Shown here: positions 1 through 12,000 of the stretch, one piece after another
Position numbering within the stretch: the first letter of the stretch is position 1
Layout of the letters: every line of letters starts with the position of its first letter
DNA from: Pedobacter kyungheensis
Lineage (GTDB): Bacteria > Bacteroidota > Bacteroidia > Sphingobacteriales > Sphingobacteriaceae
Direction: 5' to 3'
Length of the DNA: 64,000 bases
NCBI RefSeq assembly: GCF_000812965.1
Contig: NZ_JSYN01000024.1
Span: 19,044 to 83,043 of the forward strand
The notes under the pieces: model-generated
Told to the model about the DNA's origin: nothing
Databases searched by the model: none
The model's input: the letters and a program-made list of their open reading frames with translations, nothing else
Made by a program: the position numbers and the translations under genes

Positions 1-3000
1 AGCAGTACAAAATGCCTTTAGCATTGATTATGCAACAGCTAATGGAACAGCAACAGCGGGTGCGGGATTAGATTATACCGCCACAAGCGGAACTTTAACT
101 TTCCCAGCCGGATCTGCCGCGGGTACAACCTTAACCTTCACTGTTCCGGTTAACAACGATAACCTGGTTGAGCCAAGTGAAACCTTTAACGGTACCATTA
201 GTAATATAACCGGCGGCCTGGTAACCATTGCAACCAGCTCGGCAACCGTAACCATTACCGATAATGATACTTCGGTTGCTACCATTACCCCAGGCATAAA
301 CGGTAATGAAACCGGTCCTGTAAATGGCACGTTCATTATAACCTTGAGTAACCCTTCATCAACCGATACCCAGTTTACCTATACTTTAGGCGGAACGGCG
401 ACTGAAGGCAGCGATTACTCAGGCATTGTAATCAAAACCATTACCATTCCGGCAGGCCAGACTACCGGTACCATTACTATTCAGGTGTTAACCGATGCAA
501 TTACCGAAAGCATTGAAACGGTTATTGCTACCTTAACCACATCGAATAACCCGTCGGTAACGGTTAATAATACTCCGGCTACCATTAATATTTTAGATGC
601 CAATACGGCCAGCGTAAGTATTTCTACTACCCCAACGGTAGATGAAGCAGCCGGAACAGCAACCTTTACCGTAACGCTAAATAATGCAGTTCAAAATGCA
701 TTCAGTGTTGATTATGCAACCGCAAACGGAACAGCAACAGCAGGCTTAGACTATACCGCAACAAACGGAACGTTAAATTTCCCTGCAAATGCTGCAGCCG
801 GAACCAGCTTAACTTTCACTGTTCCGATTAACGATGATAATATCGCCGAACCTAGCGAAACCTTTACCGCTGCATTAAGCAATATCACCGGTGGCGTGGT
901 ATTAATCAGTAATGCCACAGCAACAGCTACCATTGTTGATAACGATGCTTCGATAGCGAGTATCGCTCCGGGCATAACAGGCAACGAAAATGGCCCGGTT
1001 AACGGAACCTTTACAGTAACCTTGAGCAAACCATCATCAACTGATACACAGCTTACTTATACGTTAGGTGGTACAGCAACTGAAGGCAGCGATTACAGTA
1101 CCCTTGCTACCCATACAATTACTATACCTGCTGGTCAAACTACCGGAACGATTACTATTCCGGTATTAACTGATAACGTGGTTGAAGGTGTAGAAACCGT
1201 AATTGCCACACTGGTTAGCTCAGGCAATCCGTTGGTAAGCGTAAGCAGTACACCTGCTTCGATCAATATCCTCGATAACAATACCGCTACGGTAAGCATT
1301 TCGGCTACACCAACCAGCGTAAATGAGGCGGCAGGTACGGCAACCTTTACCGTAACTTTAAGTACGGCGGTTCAAAATGCCTTTAGTGTTGATTATGCAA
1401 CAGCCAACGGAACGGCAATTGCCGGTAGCGATTATACCGCTGCCAGCGGCACGCTGACTTTTCCGGCCGGATCTGCTGCGGGAGCAACTTTAACTTTCAC
1501 AGTTCCAATAAACGACGATAACCTGGTTGAGCCTAATGAAACCTTTAACGCCACCATCAGTAATGTAACCGGTGGATTGGTAACCATTGCAACCAGTTCG
1601 GCAACCGCAACCATTACCGATAACGATAGTGCTGTAGCTACCATTACCGCAGGTGTAAACGGCAACGAAACCGGACCTGTAAATGGAACGTTCACGGTAA
1701 CCTTAAGTAACCCTTCATCAACCGATACCCAAATTACCTATACTTTGGGTGGAACGGCAACTGAAGGCAGTGATTACTCAACCATCGTTACCAAAACCAT
1801 TACCATTCCGGCAGGTCAGACCACCGGAACCATCACTATTCCGGTATTAACAGATGCAATTACCGAAGGTGTTGAAACAGTAATTGCTACATTGGCTACA
1901 TCTGGCAACCCGGCAATAACTGTTGATGCCACACCAGCAACAATTAATATTTTAGATGCCAATACCGCCAGCGTAAGTATTTCTACTACGCCAACAGTTG
2001 ATGAGGGCGCCGGAACAGCTACCTTTACGGTAACGCTAAATAATGCGGTTCAGGATGCATTTAGTGTTAACTATGCTACTGCAAACGGAACAGCTACGGC
2101 AGGATCAGATTATACCGCAACAACAGGAACGTTAAATTTCCCTGCAAATGCTGCAGCCGGAACAACCTTAACTTTCACTGTTCCGATTACGGATGATAAC
2201 ATTGCTGAGGCAAACGAAACCTTTACAGCAACACTGAGTGGTATTACCGGTGGAGTAGTGGTGATCAGTAATGCAACCGCTACGGCTACCATTGTAGATA
2301 ACGATGCAGTTGTGGCTACAATTACGGCGGGTACGCCAGGAAACGAAAACGGCCCTGTTAACGGAACGTTTATCGTAACCTTAAGCAAACCGTCATCAAC
2401 TGATACACAGCTTACCTATACCTTAGGAGGTACAGCAACAGAAGGCAGCGATTATTTAACCATCGTAACCAAAACCATTACCATTCCAGCAGGTCAAACT
2501 ACCGGAACCATTACCATTCCGGTGTTAACCGACAATGTTGTAGAGGGTACTGAAACCGTTACCGCTACTTTAACTACTTCGGGTAGTCCGTTGGTAACAG
2601 TAAGCAATACACCTGCAAGTATTAACATTACGGATAACACTACGGCAACAGTAACAGTGGCGGCCACAAATGACGGGGCCGAACCAACTACCCCTGGTTT
2701 GTTTACTTTCACGTTAAGTAATGTCTCAACAACTGATACACAGATTACGTATACTGTAAGTGGAACAGCAACAAGCGGATTAGATTATACTTCGATTGGT
2801 ACAACGGTAACCATTCCGGCCGGACAAACTACGGCAACAGTAAATGTACCGGTATTGAACGATAACATTGCTGAAGGAACAGAAACGGTTATCTTAACCA
2901 TGAATGCAGCAACAAGCAATCCATCAATTACAGCCAGCACCACGCCGGCCACAGTTAATATTATTGATGATGATACTGCTGTAGCAACAATTACCGCAGG

Positions 3001-6000
3001 TACCTCGGGTAACGAAAACGGACCATTAAATGGTACTTTCACGGTAACCCTGAGCAATCCATCATCGCAGCCTACTACCTTAACCTATAGCTTAGGTGGT
3101 ACAGCTACAGAAGGAAGCGATTATTCGGCGATCGTTACCAAAACCATTACTATCCCTGCGGGTCAAACCACAGGAACCATCACCATTCCGGTATTAACCG
3201 ATAATATTATAGAGGGTATAGAAACAGTAACTGCTACTTTGACCAATTCTGCTAATCCATTGGTGAGTATCAGCAATACACCTGCTACCATTAATATTGA
3301 TGACAATACCACGGCAACGGTAACCGTTGCAGCAACCACAAATGGTGCAGAACCTGCAACACCAGGTTTATTTACCTTCACCTTAAGTAATGTATCTACA
3401 ACCGATACGCAGATTACTTATACCGTAACCGGAAGCGCAACCAGCGGTGTAGATTATACCGCAATTGGTACCACGGTAACCATTCCTGCCGGACAAACCA
3501 CTGCAACAGTAAGTGTGCCGGTAATTGACGATAATATTGCTGAAGGAACAGAAACAGTGATCCTGACCATGACGGCGGCAACAAGCAATCCTTCAATTAC
3601 GGCCAATACAACACCTGCTATTGTAAGCATTACCGATAACGATACTTCGGTGGCATCAATTGCTGCCGGAACAAATGGTAGTGAGAACGGACCAGCAAAC
3701 GGAACCTTTGTGGTAACCTTAAGTAACCCATCTTCGCAGCCAACTATCATTACCTATACCATTGGGGGTACAGCTGCTGAGGGCAGCGATTACAGCAATA
3801 TCGTAACCAAAACAGTTACCATTCCTGCAGGTCAAACCACAGCAACCATTACCATTCCGGTATTAACCGATAATCTGGTAGAAGGTGTTGAAACAGTTGT
3901 AGTAACGCTGGGTACTTCGAATAATGCATTGGTAAGTGTAAGCAATACGCCGGCGAGTATCGACATCATTGATAATACCAGTGCAACGGTAACCGTAACG
4001 GCAACAGCTAACGGGGCAGAACCTGCAACTCCGGGCCAGTTTACCTTTACCTTAAGTAATGTGTCTACTACACCAACACAGATTACCTATACGGTTGGTG
4101 GATCAGCAACAAGCGGATTAGATTATACTTCGATTGGTACAACGGTAACCATTCCTGCAGGGCAAACTACTGCAACGGTTAGTGTACCGGTATTGAACGA
4201 TAACCTTGTGGAAGGAATAGAAACGGTGGTATTAACCATGTCTGCTACTACCAGCAACCCTTCAATTACAGCGAGTACAACTCCGGCAACGGTTAACATT
4301 ACCGATAACGATACCGCAATTGCAACCATTACTCCGGGTGTAAATGGTAACGAAAACGGTCCGGTTAGTGGCACATTTATCGTAACCTTAAGTAATCCAT
4401 CATCTACCGATACGCAGATTACCTATACCGTTGGCGGAACTGCTACCGAGGGAAGTGATTACAGCACGATTGTGAAAACCATTACTATCCCTGCGGGGCA
4501 GACTACCGGCACCATTACCATTCCGGTATTGACCGATGCAATAGTAGAAGGAACTGAAACGGTTGTAATTAGCCTTACCGGAACCAATAATCCTTTAGTT
4601 AATGTAAACAGTACCCCTGCAAGTATTAATATTCTGGATAACAATACGGCTACCGTAAGCATTAGTACCACACCGGTAATTAATGAAAACGCTGGTACCG
4701 CAACGTTTACAGTAACTTTAAATGCGGCAGTACAGAATGCATTTAGTGTTGATTATAAAACAACTGATGGAACAGCTACCGCAGGGTTAGATTATATGGC
4801 TACAACAGGAACTCTAACATTCCCTGCAAATTCTCCGGCAGGTACAACATTAACCTTTACGGTTCCGGTTACCGACGATAACCTGGTTGAACCATCAGAA
4901 ACCTTTAGCGCTGCTTTAAGCAATATAAGCAATACATTGGTAAGCATAGCAACAGGTACAGCTACAGTTACCATTACAGATAATGATACAGCAGTGGCAA
5001 GCATTGCACCGGGTACAAATGGTAACGAAACCGGTCCGGTTAACGGAACGTTCATTGTAACTTTAAGTAACCCATCTGCTACCGATACGCAGCTTACCTA
5101 TACTTTAGGTGGCACGGCAACAGAGGGAAGCGATTACACGGCAATTACAACTAAAGTAATTACCATTCCTGCCGGCGAAACCACCGGAACAATTACCATC
5201 CCGGTAATTGCCGATGCAGTAGCAGAAAGCATCGAAACCGTAATTGCAACTTTGGGTACATCAAACAATGCTGCGGTAAGTGTTAATACCACTCCGGCCA
5301 GCATCAATATCCTCGATGCCAACACGGCCAACGTAAGTATCTCAATCAATGCGGCAAGTGTAACTGAAGCTGTAGGCACGGTTACTTTATCTGTTACCTT
5401 AAATGTGGCCGTTCAGAACAGCTTCACTGTAGATTATGCTACTGCTGATGGTACTGCAAAAGCTGGACTAGATTATGCGGCAACCAGCGGAACTTTAACT
5501 TTCCCGGCAAATTCGCCTGCTGGTACCGTACTTAACGTGGTGATTCCGATTATTGACGATAACCTGATCGAAAATACAGAATCGTTTACAGTTGGTTTAA
5601 GCAATGTTCAGGGAGCTGATGTGGCTATCGGTACAAGTCCGGCAACAGTAAATATTGCCGATAACGACAGTGCTGTTGCAACCATTGTGGCTGGAACCAA
5701 TGCGAATGAAACTGGTTTGGTAAACGGTTCGTTTAATATAACATTAAGCAACCCGTCATCTACGCCAACCACATTAACCTTTACCCTGGCCGGCACAGCA
5801 ACAGAAAGTGCCGATTACGGTGCCGTTACCAAAACCATCATTATCCCTGCAGGTGCAACCTCAGGAACCATCACTATTCCGGTAATGGCAGATGGTGTAG
5901 CAGAAGGTACTGAAACTGTAGTTGCAACATTAACGGCCTCAAGTAATGCGGCAATTACAGTAAGCAACACACCTGCCTCAATCAATATCCTTGATGCTGA

Positions 6001-9000
6001 CGTGGCAACGGTTAGTATTGCTACTACTCCGGTGATTAACGAAGATGCCGGCACAGCAACCTTTGTGGTTACGCTAAGTAATGCCGTACAAAATAGTTTC
6101 AGTGTAAACTATGGTACTACTGATGGAACAGCAACAGGAGGACTTGATTATACCGCAACCAATGGAACCTTAACTTTCCCTGCAAATGCTGCAGCCGGAA
6201 CAAGCTTAACTTTCACGGTTCCGGTTACTGATGATAACCTGGTCGAACCATCAGAAACATTTAGTGCTTCATTAAGTGGTATTACCGGTGATGTGGTTAC
6301 TATTGCAACTCCATCAGCAACTGTAACCATTACCGATAATGATAATTCGGTGGCCAGCATTACTGCAGGTACCAACGGTAACGAAAATGGTCCGGTAAAT
6401 GGAACTTACACCGTAACATTAAGTAATCCGTCATCAACCGATACCCAGCTTACCTTCACGGTAGGTGGTACTGCAACTGAAGGCAGCGATTACAATACCA
6501 TCACAAAAACGATAATTATTCCTGCAGGCCAGACTACCGGAACCATTACTATCCCGGTAATCAGCGATAACATTGTAGAGGGTAACGAAACGGTTATCGT
6601 TACCTTAACAGGAAGCAATAATTCAGCAGTTACAGTTAACAATACGCCTGCAACCATCAATATTATCGATAACAACTCGGTAACTGCAAGTATTTCTGTG
6701 GCCCTTGCAAGTGTAAACGAAGCTGCCGGAACAGCAACCTTTACTGTAACTTTAAGTGGTTCGGTACAAGATGCCTTTACAGTTGATTACACTACTGCTG
6801 ATGGTACTGCAAAAGCAGGATTGGATTATGTGGCAACCAGCGGTACCTTAGTTTTCCCTGCAGGTTCTACTGCAGGCGCAAGTCTGACGTTCACCGTTCC
6901 GATTATCGACGATAATCTGGTTGAAGGTGACGAAACCTTTAGTGGTGTTATCACTAACGTAAGCGGTGGTTTGGTAACCATCGGAAATGGTACTGCAGTA
7001 GTAACCATTGTAGATAACGATTCGGCTGTTGCTACAATCACTGCTGGTACTAACGGTAATGAGAACGGTCCGGTTAACGGAACTTTCACCGTAACTTTAA
7101 ATAATCCGGTTGCTACCGATACCCAGCTAACTTACACCCTGGCCGGAACAGCAACCGAGGGTAGCGATTACAGCAATATCGTAACCAAAACCATCACCAT
7201 TCCTGCAGGTCAAACCACCGGAACCATCACTATTCCGGTATTAACCGATAATATTGTAGAAGGAACTGAAACGGTTGTGGCTACCTTAACAAATTCTGGC
7301 AATCCGTTAGTGACTGTAAGCAATACACCTGCAAGCATTAATATTACCGACAACACTGAGGCTATAGTTACAGTAGCGGCAACTGCCGACGGGGCTGAAC
7401 CATCTACACCGGGTCAGTTTACCTTTACGTTAAGCCAGGTATCTACTACCGATACCCAGATTACCTATACGGTAAATGGTACAGCGACGAGTGGAACAGA
7501 TTATACCTCAATTGGCAATACCGTAACCATCCCGGCCGGACAAACAACGGCAACAGTATCGGTACCGGTATTGAACGATAACATTGTTGAAGGAACAGAA
7601 ACCGTAATTCTGACCATGAACGCTGCAACCAATAATGCTTCGATCGTTGCCAGCACTACGCCTGCAACAGTTAACATTACCGATAGCGGTTCTTCAATTG
7701 CTTCGATAATTGCGGGTGCAAACGGTAACGAGAATGGTCCGGTTAACGGAACATTTACAGTTACCTTAAATAACCCGTCGGCTACCGATACACAGCTAAC
7801 TTATACTTTAGCCGGAACAGCAACAGAGGGTAGTGATTACAGCACAATTGTAACCAAAACCATTACTATCTTGGCTGGTCAAACCACTGCAACCATTACT
7901 ATTCCGGTATTGACTGATGCGATCTTAGAAGGTACAGAATCGGTTATTGCTACCCTGGTTTCTTCAAACAATCCACAGATTACAACTAGCAATGTACCGG
8001 CAACTATTACCATTGCCGATAACAATACGGCTACGGTTAGCATTTCAACAGCTCCAACAGTTAACGAGGCAGCTGGTACCGCTACATTTACCGTAACCCT
8101 AAGCGCGGCAGTTCAGCAAGCATTTACAGTTGCTTATACTACAAGCGACGGAACAGCTACTGCAGGCTTAGATTATACAACTACCAGCGGAACGTTAACT
8201 TTCCCTGCTGGTTCGGCAGCTGGCGCAACCTTAACGTTTACTGTTCCGATCCTCGACGATAACATTATTGAAGGTGATCATACATTTAATGGTGTAATCA
8301 GTAACGTAAGCGGAGGACTGGTAACCATTGCTACTGGTACAGCAACTACGACCATTATCGATAACGATTCGGCTGTGGCCACCATTGCAGCTGGTGTTGA
8401 TGGTAACGAAAATGGTCCGACAAACGGAACATTTATTGTAACCTTAAGTAAACCATCGGCTACCGATACCCAGCTTAGCTATGCTTTAGGCGGAACGGCA
8501 ACTGAGGGCAGCGACTACAGTACAATTGTAACCAAAACAATTACCATTCCTGCTGGCCAAACCACTGCAACCATTACCATTCCGGTATTGAGCGATGCTG
8601 TTCTGGAAGGTGTTGAAACCGTAACAGCTACCTTAACCGCTTCTGGTAATCCGGCTATTACCCCAGGTAATGTACCGGCAACCATAAATATCGCCGATAA
8701 TAATGCAGCAACTGTAAGCATCTCTACCGCGCCAAGTATTAACGAAGCAGCTGGAACGGCTACCTTTACGGTAACCTTAAATGCAGCAGTACAGCAGGAA
8801 TTTAGTTTGGATTATAAAACAACCGATGGAACAGCTACAGCAGGTTTAGATTATACTGCAACCAGTGGAACCTTAACGTTCCCTGCGAATTCGCCTGCAG
8901 GTACCACTTTAACTTTTACCGTTCCGGTTATCGATGATAACATTGTTGAAACTAACGAAACCTTTAATGGTGTAATCAGCAATGTAACTGGTGGTCTGGT

Positions 9001-12000
9001 AACCATCGATATCAATACGGCAACTACTACCATCGTTGATAACGATGCAACAGTAGCTACCATTACCGCTGGTGTTGATGGTAACGAAAATGGACCTGTT
9101 AACGGAACATTTACAGTAACCTTAAGCAAACCATCAGCTACCGATACCCAGATAACCTATACTTTAGGCGGAACAGCAACTGAGGGTAGCGACTATACTG
9201 CGATTGTAACCAAAACCATTACCATCCCGGCTGGTCAAACCTCGGCAACAATTACCATTCCGGTATTGAACGATGATGTTGTAGAAGGTACCGAAACCCT
9301 AATCGCCACCCTGGGCACTTCGGCCAACCCTGGTGTAACCGTAAGTAATGTTCCTGCAACCATCAATATAATCGATGGTACAACGGCTATAGTTACGGTA
9401 ACTGCTACTGCTGATGGTGCTGAGCCATCAACTCCTGGTCAGTTTACCTTTACGTTAAGTTATCCATCTGCCACAGCTACACAGATTACTTATACCGTAA
9501 ACGGAACTGCAACCAGCGGTACAGATTATACCTCAATTGGTACAACAATTACCATTCCGGCCGGACAAACTTCAGTAACACTTTCGGTTCCGGTATTGGA
9601 TGATAACATCAGCGAAGGAAACGAAACAGTGATTATAACCATGAATGCAACTACCAGCAATCCATTAATCACTGCGAGTACAAGTCCGGCTACGGTTAAC
9701 ATCAGAGATAACCGTGCGCCAGTTGCTACTGCACCGGCGATAACGGTTAATGAGGATACCCCGGTAAACGGAACCATCACAGCCACCGATCCGGATGGTA
9801 ACCCGCTTACTTACACGGTAACTACACCACCGGCACACGGAACAGTAACTGTAAATCCTGATGGTACTTATACTTATACACCTGCGCCAGATTACAACGG
9901 TACCGATACCTTTACGGTAACCGTAAGTGATGGCAAAGGCGGTACAGTTACGGTAACCATTCCGGTAACCATTAATCCTGTAAATGATGCACCGGTTGCA
10001 ACAGCACCAGCCATTACAACCAATAAAAATACACCGGTTAACGGCACCATTACCGCAAGTGATGTAGACGGCGATCCGCTTATCTTTACGGTAACCACGC
10101 CACCGGCACACGGTACCGTAGTGGTTAATCCTGATGGAACCTATACTTACACTCCTGCGAACAACTACAGCGGGGCAGATGTATTTACAGTAACCGTAAG
10201 TGATGGCAAAGGTGGTACCACAACGGTGACCATTAACGTAACGGTTAATCCAACCAATGTAGCACCGGTTGCAACAGCTCCGGCTATCAGTACCAATAAG
10301 AATACACCGGTTAATGGCACCATTACCGCAACTGATGCAGACGGCGATCCGCTTACCTTTACGGTAACTACGCCACCGGCACATGGTACGGTGGTAGTTA
10401 ATCCTGACGGAACCTATACTTACACTCCAGCCAACAATTACAGTGGTGCAGATGTATTTACAGTAACCGTAAGCGATGGTAAAGGTGGTACCACTACGGT
10501 AACCATTAACGTTACGGTTAATCCAACCAATGCAGCACCGGTGGTAACTGCACCTGCGCTTAGTACCAATGAGGATACTCCGGCCAATGGCACCATTACC
10601 GCTACTGATGCAGATGGCGATCCACTTACCTTTACGGTAACTACACCACCAGCACATGGTACAGTAGTGGTTAATCCTGATGGAACCTACACTTACACAC
10701 CTGCGCCAAACTATAATGGTATCGATACCTTTACGGTAACCGTAAGCGATGGCAAAGGAGGTACTACTACGGTAACCATTTCGGTAACTATTAATGCGGT
10801 TAACGATGCGCCGGTTGCCACAGCACCTGCCATTACCACGCCGCAAAATACGCCGGTTAACGGAACCATTACCGCAAGTGATGTAGATGGCGATCCGCTT
10901 ACTTTCACGGTAACTACAGCTCCTGCACACGGTACAGTAGTGGTTAATCCTGATGGTACCTACACTTATACGCCAGCCGCGGGTTATGTTGGTAGCGATA
11001 CTTTCACCGTAACCGTAAGCGATGGTAAAGGCGGTACCACTACAGTAACCATTCCGGTAACAGTAACATTGGTAGCCGCACCAGCCATGAGCTTAACCAA
11101 AGCAGCAACAAACAGTGTAAGCAAAGTAGGTGATGTGATCAATTACAACATCATTGTAACCAATACTGGTAATACAGCCTTAAATAATGTTACCATAACT
11201 GATGCCGGCGCAGATGCAGGTTCGATTACGCCAGCCAGCATTGCAACCTTACTGCCAGGCTCGAGCGTAACGGTAACGGCTAAACATACGGTTACCTTAA
11301 CAGAAGTGAATAATGGTTCGTTCACTAACCAGGCATCGGCAACAGCGCAGGTACAGGGTGGTGGAACCATCAATAAACTATCTGATGATCCAGGTACACC
11401 AGCAGTTGGCGATGCAACTGTAACTGCGATTGCTCCGGCATCAACCATTACCCTGGTTAAAACAGGTGCATTAAGCGCTGACGGAAACAGTATCACTTAT
11501 AACTTCAGCATTATGAATACAGGAAATGTAACCCTGCATGTGGTGAACCTGGTAGATGCCAAACTCGGACTGAACAAAACCTATTCTGGAAATGTTGCCC
11601 CGGGTGGTATTATTACTGATACTTATGTTTACCAGTTAACCCAGGCCGATAAAGATGCAGGCAGCGTAACCAACTCTGCAAATGTGAACGCCAGAACACC
11701 TGCTAACCTACCGGTAAGTGATGTATCGGGTACAGCCGAAAATAACGATACACCAACCGTTACGGCAATTCCAGATGCAGGAGCAATAGCGCTGGTTAAA
11801 ACAGCATCGTTTAACGGTAATAAGGTTACTTACACCTTTACCATTAAAAATACTGGATCGGTGACCTTAAATACCATTACCTTAACCGATGCCAAACTTG
11901 GTTTAAACAATAAGGTAATTACCGTAACAGGCGGACTTGCCCCTGGTGCAAGCACTACCGATGTTGAAGTATATACTTTGACCCAGGTCGATAAAGATTT

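Noticed and set aside
9665..10930. 421-codon open frame on the minus strand, and about 60 shorter minus-strand frames across the adhesin arrays
   Set aside because: They recur once per repeat opposite the real coding strand, are made of the same low-complexity phrases, and reflect repeat codon composition, not genes.
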